This document shows positions 1-9,053 of a stretch of DNA of 64,000 nucleotides, piece by piece. Made by a program: the position numbers and the translations under genes. Source of the stretch: Alphaproteobacteria bacterium (lineage in GTDB: Bacteria > Pseudomonadota > Alphaproteobacteria > Rhodobacterales > Rhodobacteraceae); NCBI GenBank assembly GCA_030425925.1, contig JAUHZO010000003.1, positions 62,001-126,000 on the forward strand, written 5' to 3'. The notes beneath the pieces are model-generated. The model searched no databases, was not told where the DNA came from, and saw nothing but the letters and a program-made list of their open reading frames with translations. How positions within the stretch are numbered: position 1 is the stretch's first letter; every line of letters begins with the position of its first letter.

Positions 1-1
1 G

Positions 2-793
2 CCGCTGTTTCGCCGGCTCAATCGCGCGGTGGACCTGACCGAAGCGGGGCGCGCGCTGGCCCCCGGCACCGCCGCCGGGTTCGAGGAACTGACCGCGGCG
101 TGGCGCGCCGCGCGGCGCCTGGGCGAGAGCCGGACGCTGGATGTCACCGCCGGCCCGGCCTTTACCGCCAAATGGCTGGCGCCGCGGCTTTATGCCTTTG
201 CCCAGGCCCATCCCGATATCGAACTGCGCTTTGCCGCCTCGCTGCGGCAGATGGATTTCCAGCGGGACGCCGTCGACGTGGCGATCCGGTACGGCTATGG
301 CCCCGATCCCGGGCTCTACAGCCAGGACCTGATGGACGAGGCCTTCATGCCCATGATGCGCCCCGACCTTGCCGCACGCTATCCCGACCCCGACAGCCTC
401 GCCTCTGCGCCGCTGCTCTATGATGACAGCCACGCCTTCCTGAACCCGCCCGCCACCTGGCGCGAGTGGTTCCGGGCCGCGGGGCTGCGGGCCACGCCTG
501 TCCCCGCCGCCCGGTTTTCCCAGGCCGATCACGCGCTGGACGCCACCCTGGCCGGTGGCGGCGTGCTGTTCGGACGGTCATCGCTGGCGGTTCCGCTGCT
601 GGCCAGCGGGCAGCTTGTGGCCCCGTTCCCGCTGGCGCTGAGCACCGCGGCGCGGTTCCGCTTCCTGTGCCGCGAGGGACAGGACAGCCAGCCGCGCATC
701 GCGGCGTTCCTGGCCTGGCTGAAAGAGGAAATCGGGAGATACCCCAACGGGCTGGAGAGCAAGACGCTGCTCCCGGTGACAGAGCTTGCCTGA
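2..793 (+). CDS. LysR-family transcriptional regulator, 5' truncated
   Basis: The reading frame is open from the left window edge. The first residues in frame (LFRRLNRAVDLTEAGRAL) are the end of a LysR winged-helix domain, so the true start lies outside the window. An internal GTG at 29 is not the start. The rest is a LysR substrate-binding domain of the GcvA type: a strand opening with LDVTAGPAFTAKWLAPRL, a segment LRFAASLRQMDFQRDAVDVAIRYG, and a C-terminal effector lobe. The target is unknown because the divergent partner that LysR genes usually control would lie upstream. The family assignment is firm; the regulon cannot be inferred. Confidence 0.9.
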   Translation, partial: PLFRRLNRAVDLTEAGRALAPGTAAGFEELTAAWRAARRLGESRTLDVTAGPAFTAKWLAPRLYAFAQAHPDIELRFAASLRQMDFQRDAVDVAIRYGYGPDPGLYSQDLMDEAFMPMMRPDLAARYPDPDSLASAPLLYDDSHAFLNPPATWREWFRAAGLRATPVPAARFSQADHALDATLAGGGVLFGRSSLAVPLLASGQLVAPFPLALSTAARFRFLCREGQDSQPRIAAFLAWLKEEIGRYPNGLESKTLLPVTELA

Positions 794-830
794 CGCGGCG
801 GCCACATCGGGCCGCCACGCGAAATGCACC

Positions 831-1001
831 TCAGGCGTGTACGGACAGCCGGGTGATTTCTTCCTTGATCCGCAGTTTCTGTTTCTTCAGTTCGGCAATG
901 CGCAGGTCGTCGATACCGGGGGCGCGCTGGGCCTCCTCAACCGCTTCCGACAAGGATTGGTGTTTCTTCTTCAGCTCCTGCAAGTGCGAACTCAAGCTCA
1001 T
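831..1001 (-). CDS. DUF465 (YdcH-like) small helical protein
   Basis: A 56-residue protein starting MSLSSHLQELKKKHQSLSEA and ending in basic helical sequence (IAELKKQKLRIKEEITRL). This is the DUF465/YdcH pattern: a short, highly charged helical hairpin, common in alphaproteobacteria and of unknown function. A longer open frame extends upstream, but the ATG at 1001 is preceded by a strong Shine-Dalgarno (CAGGAGGGTCC), and sequence before it does not look coding. It stands alone, followed by the convergent end of the LysR gene. Confidence 0.85.
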   Translation of the reverse strand: MSLSSHLQELKKKHQSLSEAVEEAQRAPGIDDLRIAELKKQKLRIKEEITRLSVHA

Positions 1002-1117
1002 TGGACCCTCCTGTTTTCGGTTCAGACCTTCAGTGCAGCACAAGTTCTGCCCTCTGTCACGCTGCAGCCGCACAAATTTGTAAACAGATTGTAACAATGC
1101 GCGATTCTTCAGCGGAG

Positions 1118-1891
1118 TCACGCCGGGACCGGCAGGGCCAATCCCTCGCGCATCACCCCGCGCAACAGGTCGGTGTAATCCTCTCCGTCGCGCTCGTGCA
1201 GGGCCCCGCGATGCAGGACAATGCCCGGATGGCACCGGAACGGCGCACGCCCGTCCTTGCGTCCGCGCATCAGGATCAGGCGCGGGGCACGGCCTTCGCG
1301 GGGCAGCAGCGGGATCAACTCCAGCGTGCCCAGATGTGTATACATCGCGTGCATCAGTTCGGGCAGACGCTCGACCCGCTGGATGACATGCGCCATGCCG
1401 CGGGGTTTCAGCCGCCGGGTGGCCGTGGCGATCCAGTCGGCCAGGGGGGTGTCGCCTGCCAGCGCCGTCTCGCGATCGGCGGCGTCTGCCACGGCCCGCT
1501 TGCCGGCCTCGAAATAGGGCGGGTTGGCGATCACGTGGTCAAAGCTCCGGGCGCGCATCCCGGGCGGCGGCTGGCGCAGATCGCCGGTCCAGACCGTTCC
1601 GGACAGGCCGTTTTCTTCCAGGTTGCGGCGGGCAAGCCCGGCATAGGCCGGCTGCAGCTCGATCCCCGCCAGATCAAGCCCGGCAACGCGGTGCCCCAGG
1701 CAACACAGCGCCGGCCCGGCCCCGCAGCCCAGTTCCAGCACCGCCTGCCCGGCCTGCGCCGGCACCGAGGCCGCCAGCAGCACCGGGTCGATCCCGGCGC
1801 GGTATCCCTGAAGCGGCTGCCAGATCCAGACCCGACCCCCCAGAAAGGCATCGCGCTGCAGCGCGTCCGCGGCAAACGGCTCAGTCCTCAA
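1118..1891 (-). CDS. trmN6: tRNA1(Val) (adenine(37)-N6)-methyltransferase
   Basis: A 257-residue class I SAM-dependent methyltransferase. The glycine-rich motif ELGCGAG is at about residues 53-59 and the N6-adenine catalytic motif NPPY at 123-126, as in the YfiC/TrmN6 family that methylates A37 of tRNA-Val. The N-terminal DAFLGGRVWIWQPLQGYRAG is also typical of the family. The start overlaps the end of the DUF2007 gene by 11 bp, so the two are probably translated from one message. Family members also include rRNA methyltransferases, so the exact tRNA target is inferred. Confidence 0.85.
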   Translation of the reverse strand: MRTEPFAADALQRDAFLGGRVWIWQPLQGYRAGIDPVLLAASVPAQAGQAVLELGCGAGPALCCLGHRVAGLDLAGIELQPAYAGLARRNLEENGLSGTVWTGDLRQPPPGMRARSFDHVIANPPYFEAGKRAVADAADRETALAGDTPLADWIATATRRLKPRGMAHVIQRVERLPELMHAMYTHLGTLELIPLLPREGRAPRLILMRGRKDGRAPFRCHPGIVLHRGALHERDGEDYTDLLRGVMREGLALPVPA

Positions 1892-2096
1892 ACCGCACCC
1901 GGTTCAGGCGCAGGATGCGTCGGGCGTCGTCGATCCGGTCCGCCCGCACCATCAGACGGCGCGGCAGAATGCCGATGGAGCCTTCGAGGACGCTCATGTT
2001 TACGTCCAGCTCGTAGCACTCTATATCCTCCTCGGACAGAAGGGATTTGACCAGAGGGATCAGGGTGATGTCGGTGGTGCGCAAAAGCTCTTCCAT
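1881..2096 (-). CDS. DUF2007 domain protein
   Basis: A 71-residue protein (MEELLRTTDITLIPLVKSLL...) matching DUF2007: a short alpha/beta domain with the pattern LLSEEDIECYELDVNMS and the ending RRLMVRADRIDDARRIL. DUF2007 proteins are small cytoplasmic proteins thought to act as signalling or ligand-binding domains; function here is unknown. A longer upstream frame exists, but the ATG at 2096 matches family length. It overlaps trmN6 by 11 bp. It diverges from the polyprenyl synthase gene, with a 55-bp shared promoter region. Confidence 0.8.
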   Translation of the reverse strand: MEELLRTTDITLIPLVKSLLSEEDIECYELDVNMSVLEGSIGILPRRLMVRADRIDDARRILRLNRVRFED

Positions 2097-2151
2097 GGGT
2101 GGGATGTAAGGGCAAGGCGGACGCGCTGTCGAGCCTTGGCACGGGAGTTTG

Positions 2152-3150
2152 ATGAGCTTGGACGAAACGCGGGCAAAACCGCATGAGCGCCTGGCGCACA
2201 TGTTGTCGGACGAAATGGCGGCGGTGAACGCACTGATCCGCGAACGCATGGCATCGGAACACGCGCCGCGAATCCCCGAGGTGACGGCGCACCTGGTCGA
2301 GGCCGGGGGCAAGCGGCTGCGACCGCTGCTGACACTGGCCTCCGCGCGGCTCTGTGGCTATGACGGGCCATATCACGTGCACCTGGCGGCCACGGTCGAG
2401 TTCATCCACACCGCCACGCTGCTGCACGACGATGTGGTGGACGAAAGCGCCCAGCGCCGCGGACGCCCCACGGCAAACCTGCTCTGGGACAACAAGTCAT
2501 CGGTTCTGGTGGGGGATTACCTGTTTGCGCGGTCGTTCCAGCTGATGACCGACACCGGCAATATCCGCGTGCTGCGCATCCTGTCCGACGCGGCCGCGAC
2601 GATTGCCGAGGGCGAAGTGCTGCAACTGACGGCGGCGCAGAACCTGGCCACGACCCCGGACATCTACCTTCAGGTGGTGCGGGGCAAGACCGCCGCGCTG
2701 TTTTCCGCCGCCACAGAAGTGGGGGGCGTGATCGCCGGGCGCCCCGAGGACGAGGTGCGCGCGCTGTTCGACTATGGCGACGCACTGGGGATCGCGTTCC
2801 AGATCGTGGACGATCTGCTGGACTACTGGGGCTCTGACGCGACGGGCAAGAACGTGGGCGACGATTTCCGCGAACGCAAGCTGACGCTGCCGGTGATCCG
2901 GGCCGTCGCGGCCGCCAATGACGAAGAACGCGCCTTCTGGATCCGGGTGATCGAGAAGGGCGACCAGCGCGAGGGGGATCTGGAGCACGCCCTGTCGCTT
3001 CTGAACCGCCACGGCGCGCTGGAGGCGACCCGCGACGAAGCGCTGCGCTGGTCTGCCCGGGCCAAGTCCGCGATGCGCAAACTGCCGCAGTCGGAAATGC
3101 GCGACCTGCTGATCGACCTGAACGATTATGTGGTGGAACGGGTGAATTGA
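2152..3150 (+). CDS. ispB: Long-chain polyprenyl diphosphate synthase (ubiquinone side chain)
   Basis: A trans-prenyltransferase of 332 residues that elongates farnesyl diphosphate with IPP to make the quinone tail. It has GGKRLRP near residue 52, the first aspartate-rich motif LLHDDVVDES near 91-100, and the second motif VDDLLDYWG. The family in this order usually makes the C50 chain of ubiquinone-10, but product length cannot be read with certainty. The start is taken as the ATG at 2152 (GGGAG just upstream) rather than the adjoining TTG at 2149. It ends at a perfect palindrome shared with convergent ispE, another isoprenoid gene. Confidence 0.9.
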   Translation: MSLDETRAKPHERLAHMLSDEMAAVNALIRERMASEHAPRIPEVTAHLVEAGGKRLRPLLTLASARLCGYDGPYHVHLAATVEFIHTATLLHDDVVDESAQRRGRPTANLLWDNKSSVLVGDYLFARSFQLMTDTGNIRVLRILSDAAATIAEGEVLQLTAAQNLATTPDIYLQVVRGKTAALFSAATEVGGVIAGRPEDEVRALFDYGDALGIAFQIVDDLLDYWGSDATGKNVGDDFRERKLTLPVIRAVAAANDEERAFWIRVIEKGDQREGDLEHALSLLNRHGALEATRDEALRWSARAKSAMRKLPQSEMRDLLIDLNDYVVERVN

Positions 3151-3151
3151 C

Positions 3152-3179
3152 GTAGGATGGGTGATATCACCCATCCTAC
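3152..3179. terminator. Perfect 28-bp palindrome between convergent ispB and ispE
   Basis: The arm GTAGGATGGGTGAT is followed directly by its perfect reverse complement. It begins 1 bp after the ispB stop and contains the ispE stop codon (3176-3178), so it can fold in transcripts from either side. There is no clear U-tract, so termination is an inference. A related copy lies at 35617-35641, also between convergent gene ends. Confidence 0.6.
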
Positions 3180-4027
3180 CCCGCCAATGCCACGACCTCC
3201 TCTGGCAGCACGCGGGTGCAGGCCACCCACCAGTGCGGAAACCGCTCCGCCAGCCCCGCCGGTGCCCTGTCGCGGTCAAACAGCGCAAAGCAGGTCGCGC
3301 CAGAACCGGACATCCGCGCCAGGCGGCAGCCGGGCAGCGCGCGCAAGGCCGACAGGACCTCTCCGACAACCGGCGCCAGCCCCTGCGCCGGGGCTTCCAG
3401 ATCGTTGCGCTGCGCCGCCAGCCAGTCAAGCCAGGCATCGCCCCGGGCAACCGGGGGCATCGGGGTCATGCCCGCGTTGTCCTTGCGGGCCAGCGCACGG
3501 AAAACGTCGGGCGTCGACACCGCCACGCCGGGATTGACCAGCACCAGCGCCAGATCCGGTGCCCGGCCCAGCGGAACCAGCCTGTCACCGATCCCCGTCA
3601 TGCGGGCAAAGCCGGACCGCAGGCAGACCGGCACATCCGCCCCCAGCACAGCCAGATCCGCCGGCGCCGGCAGCGCCACGTCCCAGAGGGCGGCCAGCGC
3701 CCGCAGCGTCGCCGCGGCATCCGCCGAGCCGCCGCCGATGCCCGAGGACACCGGCAGGCGCTTGGTCAGCGTGATCCGCGCGCCCCGCCGCGGATCCAGC
3801 AGCCGGGCGGCACGCAGCACCAGGTTGTCCGCCCCGGCAGATAGCCCTGCGGCAAACGGGCCCTCGATGTGCAGGCTCAGTGTCTCCGCCGCCTCCACGG
3901 TGACCAGATCGCCATGCATCGCAAAACAGACCAGCGACTCAAGCAGATGATAGCCGTCTTCCCGCTGGCCGGTGACATGCAGGGTCAGGTTGATCTTGGC
4001 CGGCGCAAAGGCCTCAATCCGCGACAT
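3176..4027 (-). CDS. ispE: 4-diphosphocytidyl-2-C-methyl-D-erythritol kinase
   Basis: A GHMP-family kinase of 283 residues that phosphorylates CDP-ME in the MEP isoprenoid pathway. The N-terminus [20 protein letters not shown] is the substrate-binding signature, and [20 protein letters not shown] is the ATP-binding glycine loop. The C-terminal [12 protein letters not shown] is the third GHMP motif. The open frame runs further upstream, but family alignment and an overlap of 14 bp with the end of the TPR gene support the ATG at 4027. It is cotranscribed with the TPR gene. The stop codon sits inside the palindrome shared with ispB. Confidence 0.93.
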   Translation of the reverse strand: MSRIEAFAPAKINLTLHVTGQREDGYHLLESLVCFAMHGDLVTVEAAETLSLHIEGPFAAGLSAGADNLVLRAARLLDPRRGARITLTKRLPVSSGIGGGSADAAATLRALAALWDVALPAPADLAVLGADVPVCLRSGFARMTGIGDRLVPLGRAPDLALVLVNPGVAVSTPDVFRALARKDNAGMTPMPPVARGDAWLDWLAAQRNDLEAPAQGLAPVVGEVLSALRALPGCRLARMSGSGATCFALFDRDRAPAGLAERFPHWWVACTRVLPEEVVALAG

Positions 4028-5732
4028 CGGCCTGTCGCAGGGGCGGTGCGCCTTCTTCGGCCAGAACCTGATCCAGCCCGACCTCGATCTTGCGGCGAAT
4101 GCGCTCGGGGTCGGCCTCTTCGGCGGCCTCTTCCCAGTCGACAAAGGACAAGGCGCGTTTCCACATGAACCGCGCCTCCATCTCGCGCCCGACGGCCCAG
4201 TAGACATCGCCCAGATGGTCGTTCACGATCGGGTCGATGGGCATCAGTTCGGCGGCCCGTTCCATATGCTCGACCGCTTCCTCGTAACGACCGAGCCGAT
4301 ACAGGACCCAGCCCAGACTGTCGACAATATAGCCCGAATCCGGCCGCGCCGCGACGGCGCGCTGGATCATGTCCAGCGCCTCGTCCAGCTTCATCTGCTT
4401 TTCCACCAGAGAATAGCCCAGGTAGTTCAGCACCTGCGGCTGGTCGGGGTTCAACTCCAGCGCGTGCCGGAAATCGGCCTCCGCCTGCTCCCAGAGGCCC
4501 TGCCGTTCATAGGCAATACCGCGTGTATACAGCAGGAACCATTGCCGCTCGGTGATCGTCTCGTACAGGTCCAGCGCGCGGCTGTAAGAGGCCGTCGCCT
4601 CGTCATAACGCTCCAGCTGGCGCAGCAGGTCGCCGCGGGTGGAGTGCACCACCGGCAGCGCGGCATGGCTCTGGGCCAGCGCGTCCAGCACCGCCAGCGC
4701 CGCCTCCGGCTTCTCCTGCCGGCGCAACGCCTCGGCGCGGCCCAGTTCGGCCGCGTGAAAGGCGGGATGTTCGGCCGGCACGCGGCGATAGGTCTCGACG
4801 GCCAGATCGTATTGCCGCAACTGCTCCAGCTGCTCTCCGGACAACAGGATCGCATCGACGTGATCGGGCCGCAGATGTTCCGCCATGCGCGAATAAAGCA
4901 GCGTCACATCGTCGTTCTGTTCGCTCGAAAGCGCGCCGGAGAGCGTATAGAACACCTCGGCAATCCCGTCGCGGGCAGAGCGTACATGGGTAAAGGGCAA
5001 GGTCTCGCCCGCCTCAAGCGCCGCCTGCATCTGCGACAGGCCCGGATCCAGCGATGTGCCGAAGGACTCGGCCAGCAGCGTCAGCGCGTCGTCGTTGCGG
5101 TCCAGCTGGCTGAGGATTTCCGCCCGCGCCATCACCCCGCGCCGCGTCGCTTCCATGCCGCCGGCGGCCTTGGCGGAAAAGATGCTTTCGGCGCTTTCGA
5201 AATCGCCCAGCGATGCCAGCGCCATCGCCTTGTGATAGGCCGAGAACGGGCCCAGCCCCTGCATCTTGGCGACATCGTCGAAATCCACCAGCGCCGCGCT
5301 CATGTCGCCTTGCCCCAGCTGCGCCCAGGCCTGCACAAGGCCATCCGCCAGCGGGCCCAGCCCGCGCCGTTCGCGGATCGCGCTCAGCACCGCCTCGTGG
5401 TTTTCGGCAGCGGCGTCACGGACAACCAGCGCCATCTGGCCCAGCTGGCTGGTCTGGCCCTGCGCCACGATGCGTTCGGCAAACTCGGCTGCCCGATCCA
5501 CCCGGCCCAACGCCACATTGGCCAGAACCGCGCGTTCCAGCAGTTCCGCGTTTTGCGGGTCATGGGCGATGGCGCGGTTCAGGTACCGCGCCGCGGCGCT
5601 GTAATCGCCGGTCATCGCCGCTTGCCGTGCCGCCAGGTAATCCCCCGCCAGCGCGTCCGCCGACCCGGCCAGGCTGCCGCCGATCAACGCCGCCAGAACG
5701 CCTGCCCGTACCGCTCTTGCCCAAGCTGCCAC
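4014..5732 (-). CDS. Secreted tetratricopeptide-repeat protein
   Basis: A 572-residue protein with an N-terminal signal sequence (hydrophobic segment [21 protein letters not shown]) followed by TPR units through most of its length. Clear TPR signatures include [53 protein letters not shown] and [19 protein letters not shown]. It is expected to be a periplasmic or membrane-attached scaffold; the partner is unknown. It is translationally coupled to ispE, an arrangement I regard as typical of this group. No catalytic domain is visible. Confidence 0.85.
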   Translation of the reverse strand: MAAWARAVRAGVLAALIGGSLAGSADALAGDYLAARQAAMTGDYSAAARYLNRAIAHDPQNAELLERAVLANVALGRVDRAAEFAERIVAQGQTSQLGQMALVVRDAAAENHEAVLSAIRERRGLGPLADGLVQAWAQLGQGDMSAALVDFDDVAKMQGLGPFSAYHKAMALASLGDFESAESIFSAKAAGGMEATRRGVMARAEILSQLDRNDDALTLLAESFGTSLDPGLSQMQAALEAGETLPFTHVRSARDGIAEVFYTLSGALSSEQNDDVTLLYSRMAEHLRPDHVDAILLSGEQLEQLRQYDLAVETYRRVPAEHPAFHAAELGRAEALRRQEKPEAALAVLDALAQSHAALPVVHSTRGDLLRQLERYDEATASYSRALDLYETITERQWFLLYTRGIAYERQGLWEQAEADFRHALELNPDQPQVLNYLGYSLVEKQMKLDEALDMIQRAVAARPDSGYIVDSLGWVLYRLGRYEEAVEHMERAAELMPIDPIVNDHLGDVYWAVGREMEARFMWKRALSFVDWEEAAEEADPERIRRKIEVGLDQVLAEEGAPPLRQADVAD

Positions 5733-5873
5733 TGTTTTCTTGCTCCGGTTCTCTGTGTTCTTGGCCAGCAGCCTAGAGCGGCGGGCCGGTCATGGCAATG
5801 CAGCGCCGGGTGACAAGCCCGTTAGCCAACGGAGAATTCCGCTGCTAGGCTGCGATCAAAGAGGGAGGAAAAG

Positions 5874-6668
5874 ATGACCGAAACCACACCCGCCGTCGAC
5901 CTGGCCGAAGCCGAGGCACAGGTCGACCTGCCGCCCCTTGGCAGTCAGGAGCGCTATGACGCGCTGATGCAGGTTGTGCGCAACCGCGTCACGGTGCGCA
6001 AGTTCGATCCCGATTACGTGGTGCCCGACGACCATTTCCGCCTGATCCTCGAAGCCGCGCGGCACGGGCCTTCCGGGGCCAATGCCCAGCCCTGGCAGTT
6101 CATCGTGGTGCGCGACGCCGCGCTCAAGGCGCTGATCTCGGAATATTTCGTGGCCGAACAGCGGTTTCGCGCCAAGGCAAAGATGAAGTTTCCCACGCCC
6201 GACTACCGCGGCCTGGCCACCGCGCCCGGTTTTGTGGTGGTCTGTTCCGACATGCGCTGGGTCAACGCCTTTCCGGTGCTGAACGACGGCTCGGACCTCG
6301 ACCGGATGTATCACGAAAACGCCGAGCGCATCCTGCTGCAATCCGTGGCCGCGGCGACGATGTCGGCGCATCTGGCGGCGGCGGCGCTGGGCTATACCGT
6401 CTGGTGGGTCACGGCGATCGGCCAGGAAGAAGCGCAGACCCACATGCGCCCCCTCCTGGGCATTCCCGAGCAGATCTCGGTGCTCGACATCCTTGTCTTC
6501 GGGCCGCCCGCGGCGAAACCCTACAAGCGCTGGCGCCGCCCGCCCGAAGAGATCATCCATTGGGATCGCTACAATCCCGACCACTTCATGAACGACGCCG
6601 AGCTTGAAGACTGGATCAAGACCCGGCGTCACCGCGTGATGTTCAAGGATGCGTCAAAGGTGGACTGA
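5874..6668 (+). CDS. Nitroreductase-family FMN oxidoreductase
   Basis: A 264-residue protein with the nitroreductase fold. VRNRVTVRKFDPDYVVPDD is the N-terminal phosphate-binding region and HGPSGANAQPWQFIVVRD the FMN-binding segment. A later stretch, LAAAALGYTVWWVTAIG, corresponds to the dimer/FMN region. The N-terminal 25 residues are an acidic extension. A good ribosome site (GAGGGAGGAAAAG) precedes the ATG. It diverges from the TPR gene and converges on the ETF-QO gene. The substrate is unknown; the family reduces nitro groups, quinones or flavins with NAD(P)H. Confidence 0.88.
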   Translation: MTETTPAVDLAEAEAQVDLPPLGSQERYDALMQVVRNRVTVRKFDPDYVVPDDHFRLILEAARHGPSGANAQPWQFIVVRDAALKALISEYFVAEQRFRAKAKMKFPTPDYRGLATAPGFVVVCSDMRWVNAFPVLNDGSDLDRMYHENAERILLQSVAAATMSAHLAAAALGYTVWWVTAIGQEEAQTHMRPLLGIPEQISVLDILVFGPPAAKPYKRWRRPPEEIIHWDRYNPDHFMNDAELEDWIKTRRHRVMFKDASKVD

Positions 6669-6683
6669 TCCGGGCGCGCAGCC

Positions 6684-8336
6684 TTACATGTTGGGATAGT
6701 TCGGACCGTCGCCGCCCTGCGGCACGGTCCAGTGGATGTTCTGCGACGGGTCCTTGATGTCGCAGGTCTTGCAGTGCACGCAGTTCTGGAAGTTGATGAC
6801 GAACCGCGGATCCTTGCCCTCTTCGTGCACCACTTCGTAGACGCCGGCCGGGCAGTAGCGCTGCGCCGGTTCCGCGTAGGTGGGCAGGTTCACCGAAATC
6901 GGCACCGACGCGTCCTTCAGCGTCAGGTGCGCGGGCTGGCTTTCCTCGTGATTGGTGAACGAGAAGCTGACATTGGTCAGCCGGTCAAAGCTGAGCCTGC
7001 CGTCAGGCTTGGGGTAGTCGATGGGCTTGTGATCGGCAGCCTTGCCGGTGGCCTCGGCATCCGACTTGCCATGGCCAAGCGTGCCGAACAGCGACGCGCC
7101 GAACAGGTTGTTGGTCCACATGTCCAGCCCGCCCAGCGTCAGCGACGCGGTCAGACCCCATTTCGACCACATCGGCTTGATGTTGCGCACCTTGTGCAGG
7201 TCCTTGCCGATGGCGCCTTCGCGCACCTCGGTCTCGTATGCCGTGAGTTCGTCACCGGCGCGGTCGGCCTTGATCGCCTCATACGCCGCCTCGGCCGCCG
7301 CCTTGCCCGACAGCATCGCGTTGTGGTTGCCCTTGATGCGCGGCACGTTGACCATGCCCACCGAACAGCCCAGCAGCGCCACACCCGGCGCCACCATCTT
7401 GGGCATGGACTGATAGCCGCCCTCGGAAATGGCCCGCGCGCCATAGGCCACGCGCTTGCCGCCTTCAAGGAGCCTTGCCACCATCGGATGATGCTTGAAG
7501 CGCTGGAACTCCATGTACGGGTAAAGGTGCGGGTTCTGGTAGTTCAGATGCACCACAAAACCCACATAGACCTGATTGTTCTCAAGGTGATAGATGAACG
7601 ACCCTCCGCCGGCATTGCCGCCCAGCGGCCAGCCCATCGTGTGGGTGACCGAGCCTTCGCGGTGCCTGGCCGGGTCGATCTCCCAGATCTCTTTCATGCC
7701 GATGCCGAATTTCTGCGGCTCTTTCCCGTTCGACAGGTCGTATTTCGCGATCACCTCCTTGGACAGCGACCCGCGCACGCCCTCGGCCAGGAAAACGTAC
7801 TTGCCCAGAAGCTCCATGCCCGGCTCTGTGTTCGGCCCGATGGTGCCGTCTTCCTCCAGCCCGAACACCCCCGCGACCACGCCACGCACTTCGCCGGACT
7901 CGCCATAGACCAGTTCCGAACACGCCATGCCGGGGAAGATCTCGACCCCCAGCGCCTCGGCCTGCTCGGCCATCCAGCGGCAGACATTGCCCATGGACAC
8001 GATGTAGTTGCCGTGGTTGTTCATCAACGGCGGCATCGGCCAGTTGGGGATGCGCAGCTGCCCGGCTTCGCCAAGCATGTAGAAATTGTCCTCGGTCACC
8101 GGGACATTCAGCGGCGCGCCCTTGTCCTTCCAGTCGGGGATCAGCGCATCGAGCCCGCACGGATCCAGCACCGCGCCCGACAGGATATGCGCGCCAATCT
8201 CCGAGCCCTTTTCCAGCAGCACGACGTTCAGATCGGCATCCAGCTGCTTCAGCCGGATCGCCGCCGACAGCCCGGCCGGGCCGCCCCCCACGATGACCAC
8301 GTCATATTCCATCGACTCGCGCTGAATGTCGCTCAT
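6684..8336 (-). CDS. Electron-transfer flavoprotein:ubiquinone oxidoreductase
   Basis: A 550-residue membrane-associated flavo-iron-sulfur enzyme that passes electrons from ETF to ubiquinone. The N-terminal VVIVGGGPAGLSAAIRLKQL is the FAD dinucleotide-binding motif. The middle contains the ubiquinone-binding region (GWPLGGNAGGGSFIYHLEN). The C-terminus carries the 4Fe-4S ligands in CPAGVYEV and NCVHCKTCDIKDP. Length and order of domains match full-length ETF-QO. It fits the acyl-CoA dehydrogenase at 19269, whose electrons reach the quinone pool through ETF and this enzyme; the ETF genes themselves are not in the window. Confidence 0.96.
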   Translation of the reverse strand: MSDIQRESMEYDVVIVGGGPAGLSAAIRLKQLDADLNVVLLEKGSEIGAHILSGAVLDPCGLDALIPDWKDKGAPLNVPVTEDNFYMLGEAGQLRIPNWPMPPLMNNHGNYIVSMGNVCRWMAEQAEALGVEIFPGMACSELVYGESGEVRGVVAGVFGLEEDGTIGPNTEPGMELLGKYVFLAEGVRGSLSKEVIAKYDLSNGKEPQKFGIGMKEIWEIDPARHREGSVTHTMGWPLGGNAGGGSFIYHLENNQVYVGFVVHLNYQNPHLYPYMEFQRFKHHPMVARLLEGGKRVAYGARAISEGGYQSMPKMVAPGVALLGCSVGMVNVPRIKGNHNAMLSGKAAAEAAYEAIKADRAGDELTAYETEVREGAIGKDLHKVRNIKPMWSKWGLTASLTLGGLDMWTNNLFGASLFGTLGHGKSDAEATGKAADHKPIDYPKPDGRLSFDRLTNVSFSFTNHEESQPAHLTLKDASVPISVNLPTYAEPAQRYCPAGVYEVVHEEGKDPRFVINFQNCVHCKTCDIKDPSQNIHWTVPQGGDGPNYPNM

Positions 8337-8571
8337 GCCGTCTCACTCCCCGGGATGATCTGCGTTGCAATCCTGCGCGGTTGACCTAGCGCGCGGCCCC
8401 CCGGAACGCAATTGCGACACGGCGTTAAACGGCCGCTTTCCGACATTGCCACGCAAGCCCTTGCCAAACCGCCCCCGCTTTGCTCACTCTTGCATGCACG
8501 CAAGACACATGATTTGAACGCCAGACACGCGAACGGCGACGGCACGCGCCCCGCCCCTTCCGGAAAGACCC

Positions 8572-9042
8572 ATGGACAAGATACCGATGACCCGCGCGGG
8601 CTTTGCCGCGCTTGAAACCGAATTGAAACATCTCAAGGTCGAGGAACGCCCCGCCATCATCCAGGCGATTGCCGAGGCGCGCGAACTGGGCGACCTGAAG
8701 GAAAACGCCGAATACCACTCGGCGCGCGAAAAGCAGGGGTTCATCGAAGGCCGCATCAAGGAGCTCGAGGGCATCCTGGGCCTGGCCGAGGTGATCGACC
8801 CCACCACGCTGTCCGGGGCCATCAAGTTCGGCGCGACGGTGACGGTGGTGGACGAGGACACCGACGAGGAAAAGACCTGGCAGATCGTAGGTGAACACGA
8901 GGCCAATATCGAAAAGGGCCTTCTGAACGTAAGATCGCCGATCGCCCGCGCGCTGATCGGCAAGGAAGAGGGCGACTCGGTTGAAGTCAACACGCCGGGC
9001 GGTCAGAAGAGCTACGAGATCCTCACCATCGCGTACAAATAG
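8572..9042 (+). CDS. greA: Transcription elongation factor GreA
   Basis: A 156-residue protein matching GreA in length and order. The N-terminal coiled coil ([17 protein letters not shown]... [19 protein letters not shown]) carries the acidic tip (D and E in [10 protein letters not shown]) that enters the RNA polymerase secondary channel to stimulate cleavage of backtracked RNA. The C-terminal FKBP-like globular domain follows ([18 protein letters not shown]). It lies 11 bp upstream of a membrane protein gene and probably shares its transcript. The 235 bp upstream of the start hold its promoter region, divergent from ETF-QO. Confidence 0.96.
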   Translation: MDKIPMTRAGFAALETELKHLKVEERPAIIQAIAEARELGDLKENAEYHSAREKQGFIEGRIKELEGILGLAEVIDPTTLSGAIKFGATVTVVDEDTDEEKTWQIVGEHEANIEKGLLNVRSPIARALIGKEEGDSVEVNTPGGQKSYEILTIAYK

Positions 9043-9053
9043 GCGCAGACCGC

